Assembly: GCA_032622095.1 (NCBI GenBank)
Contig: CP136066.1
Span: 58,432,609 to 58,496,608, forward strand
DNA: 64,000 nucleotides
Direction of reading: 5' to 3'
DNA from: Siphonodentalium dalli
Taxonomy: Eukaryota > Mollusca > Scaphopoda > Gadilida > Siphonodentaliidae
Shown here in pieces: positions 46,826 to 58,014 of the stretch. The notes under the pieces were generated by a model. The model had not been told where the DNA came from, searched no databases, and saw only the letters and a program-made list of their open reading frames with translations. A program made the position numbers and the translations under genes. The stretch's first letter is position 1, and the number at the start of each line of letters is the position of its first letter.

Positions 46826-47388
46826 TTTTTTATGTAATGCACCTTGAAACTTTATGTAGAATGTATTTTAACCCTTTATGGAGCCCCAGATACCGAACAA
46901 TGCAATGATGACTGTCATCTGTTTGGGTCCGAGTGAGGTTCCATACGGGAGTGTTATATAATGGAGCACATGTCAATTTCGAATATGGGTGAGGTTCACC
47001 CATTTTTAGCTCAACTTGACAGTCAAGTTTTAGCTATCGACATGGGTTCGCATCCATATTCCGTCCGTCCATCGCCCGTCTGTCCAAACTAACAAATGGT
47101 TAGATATGTGGCTATGAGTTGTGTCTTTAATTTTTATGTGGCTTTCTTACTTTCTTGCTTACTTTCTTCAACAAGATTGGTCTGAATTGGTATATAAAAA
47201 ACGATGACATTCTGATTTATTTTTTTATGGAAATAAGTCAACTTATGTCATGAAGGTTTCTATTAGTCGAATTGTTTGTTTTTATTTATTTAAAATCCGT
47301 CATAAATCTTTAAAAAAAGCTGATTTTTTGTTGAGGCTTTCCCTGAAATCAATCCGTTATTATTAATTATTTCGGCATATTTTTCCAG

Positions 47389-47562
47389 AAATTTGGAGCT
47401 GTTGAGAGGCATGATCCCTTCAGTTCAAATCCCGTCAACAAGCTGATCAGTATCCAAGACAGAGGCGTGTATTCAGATATGGTTGATGAGGCGATAAAAA
47501 ATAAATACGAGCCCGAGAATCCATCAGGTGACCATAGCGATGAGGAGCGAGACAAATCAAGG
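47389..47562 (+). CDS. SR-rich gene exon 6
   Basis: The acceptor is TTTTTCCAG|AAATTT and the donor is TCAAGG|GTAAGT (consensus), phase 0 at both ends, 58 codons without stop. The translation begins KFGAVERHDPFSSNPVNK, continues with DRGVYSDMVDEAIKNKYE and ends in an acidic PSGDHSDEERDKSR. Unlike its neighbours it is not low-complexity, so it may be a short folded or binding segment and is the best stretch for a homology search. I do not recognise the family. Confidence 0.8.
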
Positions 47563-47682
47563 GTAAGTATCTACTAGATTCCTTATAACCCTTTCATTAC
47601 TGAATGGATTCTTCCATTCATTTATAAAAGCATACATTGGAATGGTCCATTATTCATTTGGAGGGGTGTTCTGATGATAGTC

Positions 47683-48000
47683 AAACCTTGAATAGTGTGT
47701 CTGACATTTGCAAAATGAGGTCCCCAGATCGTGTAAGCATCACAAAATTCACCCTCTTGGGACCTCATTCTGCTCAGGCCTCATCTTCTGGGAAGTATCT
47801 ATAGTCTCAAATTAGCAATGTTTTTAGTTTACATTTTCCCTTCTGTTCAGTTTCTATATCTCCTAATTTTCAGAAGATAAAATGCATAATTGAGGTGACT
47901 AATGGGTGAAAATCACCAAATTCAACCGCGGAACTTCAATCAGCAGAATGAGGTTACCAGAGTGTGAATTTAGTGACACTTTCCCGCATAGAGGGTTCCG
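47683..48000. repeat. Family F MITE copy
   Basis: Starts AACCTTGAATAGTGTGTCTGAC. The internal blocks are inverted relative to most copies (TTCTGGGAAGTATCTATAGT). Located between SR-rich exons 6 and 7. Confidence 0.65.
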
Positions 48001-48175
48001 TGTCTTGAATCAAATATTTTTGTTTTACCCCCGAAGCCAAAGAGATAGTAATTTTGGAGCGTTAATTCGGATTATGCATCTTTAAGGTATATTTTGTTAC
48101 CTATTGTCACCACATCCAAAAATATTACGAATACCATCAAAATTTTCAGACAACCTTTGTTTTTTTATTTTCAAG

Positions 48176-48577
48176 CTTCACTCAAAGTCGAATATTCCGT
48201 CTGTTCTATTAAGCTGCACAAAGAAGACATCGACAGCCTCAACTCGTGTCGTGGAAGAGTACCAGATGACAACAGTAATGGCTCAGTCCTATACCGCACC
48301 GCCGCCCGTATCACAACCATACCCTCCTGGGTTAGTACCGCCCGGAACCACCTCAATCGCTCCTCCTCTGTCTATGCCAATTGGACCGCCTGGTGTTTCA
48401 GTGATGCCACCTACCATGATGACTCCACAGCATTCCAGCATGGCGTACAGCATGCCTCCGCCAGTTTTACAGACCAGCTGGGCGCCGCCTGTTTATCCAT
48501 ATGGAGCTGTTCCAGGTTTGCCTGCTATCCCGGGGACTGTCCCAGTCATCCCGGTCTATCCCCCAGGAACGCAACAG
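48176..48577 (+). CDS. SR-rich gene exon 7 (Pro-rich)
   Basis: The acceptor is TTTTCAAG|CTTCAC and the donor is ACGCAACAG|GTAAAC, phase 0, 134 codons. After LHSKSNIPSVLLSCTKK it becomes strongly proline-rich (SYTAPPPVSQPYPPGLVPPG, then repeated PPV/PPG/PVYP units) and ends IPVYPPGTQQ. This is a disordered Pro/Tyr/Met-rich segment of the kind seen in RNA-binding and splicing-associated proteins. Confidence 0.8.
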
Positions 48578-48922
48578 GTAAACATACCTTAATCGTATTG
48601 AATTTCGCACAGGACTATCTTTTCGCTCACCCATGAGTATGCAATTTTAAAACTGAGTGAAAAATAGTACGATTGAAATATTTTAACGAACCAAAGGAAA
48701 AAGTAAAGGAGTTTGTGTATTAATCGTGTTTGAGTCATAATATGTATGTGAAGTACAAATTGGCCTTTCTGGAGTCAGCAGCCTGCCGATGGTCATTGTG
48801 GTCAATATACATAGTTTGATGCCACCAGGGAAGCCCAAATATCCGCAATTTTCTATTGGACATAATTTAGTCAATTTAAATTTTCCATCTTTACAAGGCA
48901 ATTAAATCCACATGTAATAATA

Positions 48923-50160
48923 CAGTAAAATCTCTCTAAGCCGAACACCCTTTGGACCGGCCCTTCCGTTCAGTTTAGAGAGGTGTTCGGTTTATAGAAA
49001 ATTGCGTCACCATCGGTGATATATTGCCACCGTTTAATACCAAGAATGACCCAAGTCTGCATTATTGCTTACTGAGAATTTATTGAATAATTATGAGAAC
49101 CAAGTCTGGGTATAATTTTTATTTGAGTACAGGACAAAATGTCAGGTACCAGATGAGTGGTGAAAATGGCACCTGACTTATTATTTCTCTGTATGCTATT
49201 GCCCAAACTTAATAGTCTATCATCCGATTTACGTGCTGACAACATTACCGGAATTTCCAAAACCTACATCGTACAACCGAAACCGAAACGAAATGCGGAA
49301 GTATGACACTGCCTGTTATTAGTCTCGCAATCCACTGCGAGGAATGGAGAAAATACTACACCTATGGCTGATAAACAAGTTTTACACAACAAAATTCATT
49401 TGATAAGATTTTCAGACAACGCCACGACATAATCACGATCGAAAAATATCTATTACGTTCCGTCATATTCCGGTGCTAGTTTTCAGAACAAATCTGTTTT
49501 TCCAGATATTATTTTTATCGCTGGGGAAACCCAGTGCCCACACAGAAAAATTATTTTGATTAGTGCCGGTATTCAACGATTGTCGCTTCTGTTATGGATT
49601 GCGTCGTCTTCTTCGTCGTCGGCAGCGGCATTGTCTGTGGGTTTTGCGATGTGAGCGGCGATCAACAATGGTTGTAAAAACAGAGTCCAATTAACTCAAC
49701 ACAATAACTGTTGCAAAAACAATATGTCTGAGCTCTAATTCTCGATCTGTGAAGTCACCATTGTTCACTCAATGTGTGAAATGAGCATAGATATCTAATC
49801 AGACTCCTGTTGTTACAATCCGGTTCAAAGCATACGCCGAACAAAAGAACGCTAATTAAACGGTCCGCTTATAATAGAGTTCGTAATCACTATACCATTA
49901 TACGCACTCTCGTCTCATCTCGACAGATCTCATCTCGACCGATCTCATCTCGTCCGATCTCGTCCGGTATTCAGAGGTAATAATCAAGTGTTCGCTTAAT
50001 TATGGACTAACAAACCTGTCGGTATTCGGAATATAGAGGTTCCGGATTTTAGAGGTAATTTTTAGTGAGAATGCACTTGGGTGAATTCGGGACCAGACAA
50101 TTCATTCGGATTGAGGAGGGATTCGGATTGTAGAGGGTCCGGTATGTAGAGGTTTCACTG
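48923..50160. mobile_element. pogo/Tigger-like non-autonomous element
   Basis: Ends CAGTAAAATCTCTCTAAGCC and the complement of CAGTGAAACCTCTACATACC, flanked by TA. These termini (CAGTNAAACCTCT...) are typical of pogo/Tigger elements. Subterminal TAGAGGTTCCGG copies repeat the end sequence. No transposase ORF. Confidence 0.78.
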
Positions 50161-50654
50161 TATTCGCTTTTGAATTTTTCCTGGTATGGAAATAGGCCGA
50201 TAAATGTCCCAGAAAGATGCAAGGGAAGTAATAAAAATTGCATCTTTGGACACGATGATTGGGTCCCAATAAAACATCAATTTGTATTTATCGGAATTCA
50301 ATAATCGGAAAGGGAATGTCTGAAAAAGGTTTATTACATCATCTTAACACAAAACTATTCACACACGACTTTCTCTTCGTTTTAATCATCAAATTTTTGT
50401 AGTACCATAAACATTTCAGAAGGACGGCAGCTCTAGATTTTCTTCCCATGGTCTATAGCTGCAGTATTGACGTGACTGCTGACTAACTATTTAACCGGCA
50501 CTTAAACGGAAAGATCTCAAATTTATTGAAAAATATTAGAAACAAAAGACGTATTTTCAGCGCTATATCGATGAATTTGGAGGGAAATCATCTGTGTATG
50601 TATGTTTTGAGATGCCCTTTACCAAATTGTGGGATTCGAGCGAGCCATGTCGGT

Positions 50655-51119
50655 TTAACCCTTTACCCAACAGAACGGCCCTGTGCCAATGTATTCTCTT
50701 ATATATGCGAGTCGACCATAGGTCGCCTCGCATATATAAGAGAATGCATTGGCTTAACACATATTAAAAATGATAAAATTGTCAAAGAATGTAGAAAAAT
50801 ATTATAAAAAATGTTAAAAAATGTAAGAAAAAATTATAAAATTGTTTAAGAATATAAGAAAAAATGGTAAAAAGTGTTAAAAAAGAATTTTTTTTAGGCC
50901 AATGCATTCTCTTATATATGCGAGGCGACCTATGGTCAACTCGCATATATAAGAGAATGCATTGGCACAGGGCATAACTGTAACCATCACAATGTGGTCA
51001 ATGAACAGGTTCCAATGACATCCATATTTGTATGGTGTTATTGAGACAGACCGAAGATATTTTAGGCTGTTGAAGCTTTATTTGGGCGTTTTTGGCCGCT
51101 TTGTTGGGTAAAGGGTTAA
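50655..51119. mobile_element. TTAA MITE family A copy 4
   Basis: TTAA on both sides, complete inverted ends, two hairpins, with a longer A/T-rich spacer as in copy 1. Located 0.3 kb upstream of SR-rich exon 8. Confidence 0.85.
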
Positions 51120-51421
51120 ACAGTAACCTATGTAAATAAAAATTCTGAAGTTGATAAGAGGCAATATAGAGCCTTTATTTGCATGTTCAATTTTGCAATC
51201 AATTTTGCAAACCATAATATTATGTCATTTCAAATTATATGGGGATATCCTCTGCTGGAAAACTGGTGTACCCCTGGGGGGGGGGGGGAGGAGCAACTCA
51301 TTTAGTGATGCTAGCCCATCAGACAGACTATTTTCAGACTTGACTGTGTATGACATCTCATTCAGTGGCATGTTTTGTAATTCTGGAGTATTTTTGGGCA
51401 TATGATTTTGCTTCGTTACAG

Positions 51422-51518
51422 GATTTATCGTTGAGTGCACAACCTACATTTACAGTTCCACCTCCTGTCATGCCTCCTCCTCAATATAGGAATACTTCTG
51501 CTGAACCAAAGAAATCAG
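51422..51518 (+). CDS. SR-rich gene exon 8 (short, Pro-rich)
   Basis: The acceptor is TTCGTTACAG|GATTTA and the donor is AAATCAG|GTAAGA (consensus). It starts in phase 0 and ends in phase 1; 97 nt. It encodes DLSLSAQPTFTVPPPVMPPP followed by QYRNTSAEPKKS, continuing the proline-rich part of exon 7. Because it ends in phase 1 and is not followed by a stop, at least one more exon must exist. Candidates are at 52470 and 59704, both phase-compatible. Confidence 0.75.
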
Positions 51519-51995
51519 GTAAGATATCACACAAACGATAAAAACATGTTTTCTATTAGTGCTTCATAAACACAATATGTATGGTACACTATTGCATAAG
51601 ATAAATTGTGTATTCTTGCCACCTGCATGATGAATTCAATGTAAGTCCATAATTTTCAACAATACCAAGCTAGAGCGTCATACGTGTTTATAGGGAATAT
51701 GCACACGCAAAACTTGTTCGTTCTTTTGTGAGGACAAGACATTACCAGTGTATCCTAATGTTGTGTTTTTGGGTAATCGGTCGTCTATGTGAGGTCATAA
51801 CACAATTAGCATGTAACAAAATCTCCCCACATACAGTGACCGTGTTATGTAATAGCATCAACTGCTGAGGTGAGAAAACGATGACCCCATCAAACAATCA
51901 TGCTCAACAGACCATGGCCAATGAGGATACTTGCAACATTGAAAAATACACAGGCTATACTTAGCTTGTGTATTTCTTGAGTATATGTCCTCACC

Positions 51996-52152
51996 CCTGG
52001 TTAAGTGGTCCTGCTGAATTGTGATGATGCTGGTAGGGCTGAGTGATGCTGTTAAACACCATGAAAATAAAATCTTTAGAAAAAGCACGTTTTCTTAACA
52101 CCAGTTTGCCCTACCAGCAACATAGCTAATTAGCAGGACCACTTAACCAGGG
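51996..52152. mobile_element. Short MITE with 21-bp inverted ends
   Basis: CCCTGGTTAAGTGGTCCTGCT at the left and the exact complement at 52132-52152. About 157 bp, between SR-rich exon 8 and the candidate exon at 52470. Confidence 0.65.
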
Positions 52153-52469
52153 TTGGTCCTGGATACACACAAGTCTATAATACACAGGATTTATACATCT
52201 CGCATTTGCGTTGAATTTCATTAGATTTACAGATTTTGTAAGTTTTGCCGGGAGAGGTCCTGGAAAAATTATTGAGCGATGCTTAAAAATTCCTTCAATT
52301 TGACCATGATAAAAGTACATGAATTCAGAATATATCAAATGGGTTCAGTCGCACATGTGTAGTTCTATTAACTATAACAATTATTGTGCCACAGTGTGAT
52401 AATTCTCAAACAGGAACACAAGCTATGCTTCCTGTATATCCTCTTTGTTATGCATGTCTGTGCAGACAG

Positions 52470-52665
52470 CATGGATTATGATTTTTGTGGTCAAAAGCTG
52501 GTCTATGATTCCCGTAGAAGTTACTTGCGGCTGTTACATGACTTTCTCCTATGATAATAAGCCAGTACGACACAAACATGTTGCTGAAATGAAACAAAAT
52601 TGTAGAACTCAACAAGATTTGTATCGGAGAACTGGGAGGAATAACAGATTTTGCTGCGAGACATG
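52470..52665 (+). CDS. Candidate alternative or decayed exon of the SR-rich gene
   Basis: This follows a GTGCAGACAG acceptor (alternative at 52465) and ends at CATG|GTAGGT. Starting in phase 1 it is open for 196 nt, ending in phase 2, with YDNKPVRHKHVAEMKQN and QDLYRRTGRNNRFCC. Using the acceptor four bases earlier gives another protein-like frame, MDYDFCGQKLVYDSRRSY, that hits a TGA after about 29 codons. Two plausible frames in the two halves suggest either alternative C-termini or one frame-disrupting indel. The exon is supported only by phase agreement and composition. Confidence 0.35.
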
Positions 52666-53154
52666 GTAGGTTTTCAGTTTATTTGTGTTATCTGACACAT
52701 TAGTTTTCGGAAGCAGATTTATACTGTGAGGTGTGGTAGGTTTATTATTCCGACAGACCGTTTTTCTGCAAATAAACACATTATTCACAAGTTAGAACTA
52801 TCCAGTTGAAGATGACTGAATATTTCGTTAGAACTGCCATGCAGGGTTAATCCTGGGTGGCACCAGGTTTTGATAATCGGCCTCATTCCCCAATGCAAAA
52901 TAGATTTGATTTCTCCCAATTTTCAGTCTGAAAATTGCCAATCTCATTCACCCAACTTGACTTTATGTCAATCATCTGTTGAATGGGCACTTAAACTTTA
53001 TCAACAGCGATCGCTATAACAAGGAAAAAAAGTTTTTATAATGCAATTCAACGGCACAGTGAAACTGCATTCTTAACTGGAAGTTATGCCATGAATTTAA
53101 ATATTGAATCTATATATTCAATGTAAATAAGACAGGTGTTAGTTTTGTGTACAG

Positions 53155-53347
53155 GAAAACACATTATTCAACTGATCGTCTGGAGCCGAATATTTCTGAT
53201 GAAATATTCACTCACCTTCAAGTGGTTAGAATTTGTGTTGAGATATATATTTATTTGCATAAAAACGGTCCTTTAGAAGTGTCCCAACAAGTTTTAAAAA
53301 CAAATTTTCCTCATCTCGGACTCCATTTTTTCCAGTTCATTTGCTGA
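53155..53347 (+). CDS. Candidate exon following 52470-52665, cut by a MITE
   Basis: After a TTTTGTGTACAG acceptor the frame continues in phase 2 from the previous candidate (TG|G gives Trp, then KTHYSTDRLEPNISDEIF). It contains a non-repetitive stretch, HKNGPLEVSQQVLKTNFPHL. It stops at 53345-53347 exactly where a hAT-type MITE copy (53337-53560) begins, so the true 3' end of this exon may have been lost to the insertion. No homologue is recognised. Confidence 0.35.
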
Positions 53348-53560
53348 ATGAGGTCCCCAGAGAGTGAATTTGTGATGCTTTCCTGCACAGCATCATCAAA
53401 TTCACCCAAAAGAGGGGAGCCCATTCTGCTTAGGCCTCATCTTCTAGGAAGTATCTATAGCCTCAGATTAACACTGTTTTTAGTTACTTTTTCCCTTCTG
53501 TTCAGATTCTGTATCCCCCTCAAGATAAAATGCACAATCGAGGTGACTAAGATTTGGGTT
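53337..53560. repeat. Family F MITE fragment truncating a candidate exon
   Basis: Begins CATTTGCTGAATGAGGTCCC without the outer terminus, and contains GAAGTATCTATAGCCTCAGA and a partial ending. It marks the end of the open frame starting at 53155. Confidence 0.6.
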
Positions 53561-53805
53561 TTTGTAACCAAACTCTCCTCTTCAATTTCTAGATATCCCT
53601 GGATGTCCAGCAATTTAATTGCAATAATTAGTTTAGAAATGTTATATCTAAGTTGGGAAGCTTTGTCTTTCTACATTATTTTAGCAATATAAAATTTAAT
53701 ATGTAATGAAGTTCTCTTTCTTCTCAAGGGTAAATTGGGTTTCATATATTTACCACCATGGGAACCTGTGCACCTGCAATTTTACTTCGCAGTCAATCTC
53801 TCGTC

Positions 53806-53857
53806 TTTAAATAGGATAGCACTCTTGCGCATGCGCCAAATCGAGCTAATTCACTCT
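53806..53857 (+). repeat. DIRS left ITR, shared part
   Basis: About 52 bp (starting TTTAAATAGGATAGCACTCT) whose reverse complement occurs at 58298-58350. The outer 28 bp (53778-53805) is not shared with the right end but is complementary to the start of the internal region at 58015. Confidence 0.9.
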
Positions 53858-53954
53858 GTACTTTGCGTTGATCGTGAGAGGTCACGATTTCAATTTGTCG
53901 CAGACAAATCTTTTGCGCCAAGCGAGTTGTACGTTGTACAAAATATAAGTCATT

Positions 53955-55100
53955 ATGTCCCAGTTGGACAAGAACTTAGACCTTCCGGGCAGTTCGACGA
54001 ACTGTGATAAACTTATGGACGCCGTTCATAAACCGCCGGTTGTAAAACCGACCAAGCCTTTATCAAAAGGGAAGGCTCCCATTTCCGGGAAGGTTGCCAC
54101 GAAAACGGGTGATATCACCCCACGTGGTAATGGCGATTCAGAAGTGCTTCGCCATTTGCAGCTTATTGCTGAAAATCAATCAAAGCAGGGAGCCAAGTTG
54201 GTGGATATGGCCGAGAGGTTAGTTCACCTTGAAAACCAACAGTATGCTTATTCCGCCAATGACGGTGATTGTAACTATTACGAATCCTATTCCAACGACG
54301 TTGGCGACACGGAACAATTTCAACCAGATGAAGAATCTGTGGCAGCCGAAAAACAGGCACATTCCCGATTTACCGCGATGCGGACAAAGTTCGACTCGCA
54401 AGAGATTGTGGGTTCACATATAGACCCAATTCTTGCTGATTCTGTAACTAACATGTTTCGAAAAGGCATCGAGGATGACCAGTTTCAAAAAATGACACGG
54501 GACGAAACCAATGCTAGACCTGAGAACTGTGAAGGTTTACAGGTAGTCAAAGTTAATCAACTTGTGTGGGACTTGATGTCCCAGCCTGCACGGACTTCTG
54601 ACAAAAAGTTTCAGAATGTGGAAACCGCTCTGGTCAAGGCAGCTGTTATTCTCACAAAAATGGTTGATTCAGCGGCCCAGGTGGAAACTAGTAACCAGTT
54701 TCTCTCCACGGTTATTGATCAAACAAATGATGCTTTGGCCGTATTAGGGCATGGCAATTTCCTTCTAAATACGGTGCGGAAAGATCTCCTAAAACCGGAA
54801 CTAAAAGGTGAATATGTTCATCTATGCCAACATTCACTGCCGTACACGGATTTCCTGTTCGGCGACGATGTCTCGAAAGCAGCAAGAGATATCGAAGATA
54901 CATGGAAAATTGGCAATAAAATGGTACATGGCTCGGGACGTGGAAAGTACCCGCCCAGAGGTCGTGGTCGTGGTGGCAGAGCTCACAGGGCAAAGCCGTA
55001 CTCCCATCGTGAACAGCGACCTACCGGTACCTATCCTGCCAGTTACTCGAGAGATCCAAAAAACGTACAGCGGGGATCCCGAGGGCGTGCTGGTCGTTAA
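53955..55100 (+). CDS. DIRS ORF1, gag-like protein
   Basis: A 381-residue frame from an ATG at 53955 to a TAA. It begins MSQLDKNLDLPGSS, has a predicted helical middle, and ends in a basic Arg/Gly tail (YPPRGRGRGGRAHRAKPYS and RGSRGRAGR) typical of nucleic-acid-binding Gag C-termini. No zinc knuckle is visible, as is common in DIRS Gag. Its 3' end overlaps the open RT frame by up to about 88 nt. Presumed role: packaging of element RNA. Confidence 0.8.
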   Translation: MSQLDKNLDLPGSSTNCDKLMDAVHKPPVVKPTKPLSKGKAPISGKVATKTGDITPRGNGDSEVLRHLQLIAENQSKQGAKLVDMAERLVHLENQQYAYSANDGDCNYYESYSNDVGDTEQFQPDEESVAAEKQAHSRFTAMRTKFDSQEIVGSHIDPILADSVTNMFRKGIEDDQFQKMTRDETNARPENCEGLQVVKVNQLVWDLMSQPARTSDKKFQNVETALVKAAVILTKMVDSAAQVETSNQFLSTVIDQTNDALAVLGHGNFLLNTVRKDLLKPELKGEYVHLCQHSLPYTDFLFGDDVSKAARDIEDTWKIGNKMVHGSGRGKYPPRGRGRGGRAHRAKPYSHREQRPTGTYPASYSRDPKNVQRGSRGRAGR

Positions 55101-57076
55101 ATCGGCCTACCACACAGGTATGTGAATATCCTCTTGATCCCGATCAGAAATTTATTGCGGGTAACCTTAAAAACTTTTTAGAAAATTGGCGAGCTCTCAC
55201 ACGAGACCCAGTTATTCTTGATGTTGTTCAACATTGCCACATTGAGTTTGGTGAAAAAGGGCCACCTGTGCAAGCCACAGGAAAGTATGTCCAAAATCAT
55301 GTCAAATCATCTGAACTTGATCAGATTGATGATGCCATCGAACAGCTTTTGGCACAAAAAGTCCTTCTTAAAGTCCCAGAAACTGAGGGGCAATATATAT
55401 CGCCAATATTCATCCGACCTAAGCCAGATACCACTGAAGTGAGGTTGATTCTGAACTTGAAAAAATTTAACGAATTTGTTCCCTATCACCACTTCAAGAT
55501 GGAAACTTTTGAAGCAGCTTTGGCACTTCTGAAACCAAACATGTTTATGTGCATTGCTGACATACGTCATGCTTACTACTCGGTCTTTTTGGCAGAACAA
55601 CATCAAAAATACTTCAGGTTTCGATGGAAGGGTTCTACTTACCAATACACTTGCCTTCCTAACGGGTATGCGGCGGCACCCCGATTATTCACTAAGCTAA
55701 TGAAACCTGTTTTTTCTAACCTGCGATTGCAAGGTTACCTAAATACCAGCTTTATTGACGATACTCTCTGTATGTCTAATACAGAAGAAGACTGCGTCAG
55801 AAATGTGCATGCTACTATCACATTACTTACCAACCTGGGTTTCATGATTCACCCAATAAAGTCTGTGCTGAAACCCACTCAAGAAATCACCTTTCTGGGC
55901 AATATTATTAATACTGTGACCATGACGGTTCACTTACCTCCAGATAAAATAAACAGGGTCAAAGACTCCTGTTCAAGTATGTCCAAATTGTCATTTAGTA
56001 CCATTCGAGAAGTGGCTCGTGTTATTGGCATACTGATTTCAACCTTTGCGGCTGTCGAATATGGAAGGCTGCATTATCGAGTACTGGAACTCAATAAGGT
56101 TAACGCACTCCGACAAAGTGCTGGTTGGTTTGATGCTTTGATGCCTATAACACAAGCCATGAAGCATGAACTTGCTTGGTGGTTTCTAAATATAGAAAGT
56201 CAGGTTCGGCATATCATTCGAGCCACTCCCTCTATCACGATTTACACCGATAGTAGCCTCAAAGGTTGGGGAGCTGTTCAATCTGGTCACTCTGTAGGTG
56301 GCCGTTGGTCAGTGTCTGAAAGTAACATGCACATAAATTTTTTGGAAATGTTAGCAATCAAATTTGCATTACAAGCTTTCATGGCGAAATTGAGAAATAC
56401 AAATGTGTTAATATTAACTGACAGCACAACTGCCATGGCATACATTAATAACATGGGTGGGATGAAATCCCTCAAATGTAATTCTCTTAGTCAAGACATA
56501 TGGAACCTATGTCATGCTAATGGGATTTGGTTATTCTGTTCTCACATACCTGGATCGAAAAATGTGGCTGATGGTCCTTCAAGGGTCTTTAATGATCGGC
56601 TAGATTGGGAACTGCATGAAAATGTGTTCAATGACATCTGCCAGCTCTGGGGTATCCCCAATATTGATCTTTTTGCTTCTAGACTAAATGCAAAAACACC
56701 ATTATACTGTGCATGGAAAATGGAGCCTGAGGCTACCCATATTGATGCATTCACCTTGAATTGGGGAAACTATGATTTATGTTATCTATTTCCACCTTTC
56801 AGTTTAATAGCTCGCTGCATTCAGAAGATCAGTCAGGATCGGGCCACATGCATCATGATCCTTCCATTGTGGCCCACACAACCATGGTATCCTTTGGTGA
56901 GGGACCTCATGGTAGACAGTCCCAGAGTTCTTCCAAAGGCGGAGGATTTACTGCAGCTACCGCGGCAGAAGACGGTACATCCACTCTTCCCACACTTGAC
57001 GTTGATCGCCTGCAAAGTGTTCGGCAACAATACACCTGTGCTGGATTTTCATCGCAAGCAACCTCTATTCTTATGA
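55013..57076 (+). CDS. DIRS ORF2, reverse transcriptase / RNase H / methyltransferase-like
   Basis: The frame is open from just after a TGA at 55010; the true start is unclear because there is no early ATG and translation may depend on ORF1. The family opening WRALTRDPVILDVVQHC is present. RT motifs follow: MCIADIRHAYYSV (motif A Asp), LPNGYAAAP (motif B) and SFIDDTLCM (motif C, F-x-DD). RNase H follows with IYTDSSLKGWG, LEMLAIKF, LILTDSTTAM and a late Asp in NVADGPSR. The C-terminal part (NWGNYDLCYLFPPFSLIA) corresponds to the methyltransferase-like domain of DIRS polyproteins, with a PPF motif. No frameshift is seen. Confidence 0.93.
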   Translation, partial: TATYRYLSCQLLERSKKRTAGIPRACWSLNRPTTQVCEYPLDPDQKFIAGNLKNFLENWRALTRDPVILDVVQHCHIEFGEKGPPVQATGKYVQNHVKSSELDQIDDAIEQLLAQKVLLKVPETEGQYISPIFIRPKPDTTEVRLILNLKKFNEFVPYHHFKMETFEAALALLKPNMFMCIADIRHAYYSVFLAEQHQKYFRFRWKGSTYQYTCLPNGYAAAPRLFTKLMKPVFSNLRLQGYLNTSFIDDTLCMSNTEEDCVRNVHATITLLTNLGFMIHPIKSVLKPTQEITFLGNIINTVTMTVHLPPDKINRVKDSCSSMSKLSFSTIREVARVIGILISTFAAVEYGRLHYRVLELNKVNALRQSAGWFDALMPITQAMKHELAWWFLNIESQVRHIIRATPSITIYTDSSLKGWGAVQSGHSVGGRWSVSESNMHINFLEMLAIKFALQAFMAKLRNTNVLILTDSTTAMAYINNMGGMKSLKCNSLSQDIWNLCHANGIWLFCSHIPGSKNVADGPSRVFNDRLDWELHENVFNDICQLWGIPNIDLFASRLNAKTPLYCAWKMEPEATHIDAFTLNWGNYDLCYLFPPFSLIARCIQKISQDRATCIMILPLWPTQPWYPLVRDLMVDSPRVLPKAEDLLQLPRQKTVHPLFPHLTLIACKVFGNNTPVLDFHRKQPLFL

Positions 57077-57978
57077 GTTCGTGGAGAACCTCCACCAAAC
57101 AACAGTATCAAGTGTATCTTCAGAGGTGGTTTGACTACTGCAAGCGACAGGATGTTCCTCCCTTCTCGCCGTCTGTCCCCAACGTTATCGAATTTCTAAC
57201 GGGACTATTCCAAAAAGGGCTCGGCTATAGTGCTCTAAATACTGCCAGATCGGCCCTGTCAGCGGTGGGGATTCGACTCGACAACTCTCCAGCGGGAGGA
57301 AATTCAACTGTTATACGTTTCATGAAGGGTGTATTTAACATGCGTCCACCTTCTGCTCCGACAGCTATTACCTGGGATGTTAACTCTGTTCTGCAATATC
57401 TCCGAACTCTGTCACCTGTACGGCATTTAAGCCTTAAAAAGTTATCACTTAAACTAGTAATGTTGATTGCTCTTCTAAATGCGGCGAGAGTTCAAACCTT
57501 GCATTTAATTTCAATTAATGAACGGCGAAGTACGCGTTCACAGTATGTGTTTAATTTGAGTGGTCTACTCAAGCAAAGCCGAGCAGGCTTTAACCCCCAG
57601 ACATTGGAACTGAGGGCTTATCCTCCAGATAGGAGGTTGTGTGTATATACGGTTATCAAGGAATATTTAGTTCGTACGCGAGGACTGCGTCAGGACGAGT
57701 CGTCCCTTTTCATAAGTTATGTGAAGCCACACAAAAAAGTTTCACGCGATACCATAGCTCGTTGGATAAAGACAGTTATGGCCAGTTCTGGTATTAACAT
57801 TAAGGACTACTCATCTCATAGTGTGCGAGCGGCTAGCTCATCCAAAGCCTTCAAGCAACAGGTGCCTATCAAAGTTATTATGGCGAAAGCAGGCTGGACT
57901 GCTGAGTCTACATTTAAGAAGTTTTACTTGAAACACACTAATACCGATCAGTTTGCAGAAGCAGTTCTCCAAACCTAG
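56779..57978 (+). CDS. DIRS ORF3, tyrosine recombinase
   Basis: A 399-residue frame starting inside ORF2 (about 300 nt overlap, different frame), the classic DIRS arrangement. The N-terminal core-binding part contains SSWRTSTKQQYQVYLQRWFD. The catalytic domain keeps Arg in LLNAARVQTLHL, the HxxR box in YSSHSVRAASSS, and the last block in AGWTAESTFKKFYLK with the nucleophilic Tyr. This enzyme would integrate the circular cDNA in place of a DDE integrase. It ends at TAG 57976-57978, just before the internal complementary region. Confidence 0.93.
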   Translation: MLSISTFQFNSSLHSEDQSGSGHMHHDPSIVAHTTMVSFGEGPHGRQSQSSSKGGGFTAATAAEDGTSTLPTLDVDRLQSVRQQYTCAGFSSQATSILMSSWRTSTKQQYQVYLQRWFDYCKRQDVPPFSPSVPNVIEFLTGLFQKGLGYSALNTARSALSAVGIRLDNSPAGGNSTVIRFMKGVFNMRPPSAPTAITWDVNSVLQYLRTLSPVRHLSLKKLSLKLVMLIALLNAARVQTLHLISINERRSTRSQYVFNLSGLLKQSRAGFNPQTLELRAYPPDRRLCVYTVIKEYLVRTRGLRQDESSLFISYVKPHKKVSRDTIARWIKTVMASSGINIKDYSSHSVRAASSSKAFKQQVPIKVIMAKAGWTAESTFKKFYLKHTNTDQFAEAVLQT

Positions 57979-58014
57979 GTAAGAAAATTTTTTCTCTTTC
58001 TTGGCTTTGAAGTT

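Noticed and set aside
54808-55125. Plus-strand 105-codon frame in the DIRS element
   Set aside because: Out-of-frame shadow of ORF1; overlaps its basic C-terminal coding region.
57979-58014. SGNH-like frame at 59704 as ORF4 of this DIRS copy
   Set aside because: It lies 1.3 kb outside the right ITR (58426), with a MITE remnant between, so it is not part of this element as delimited.
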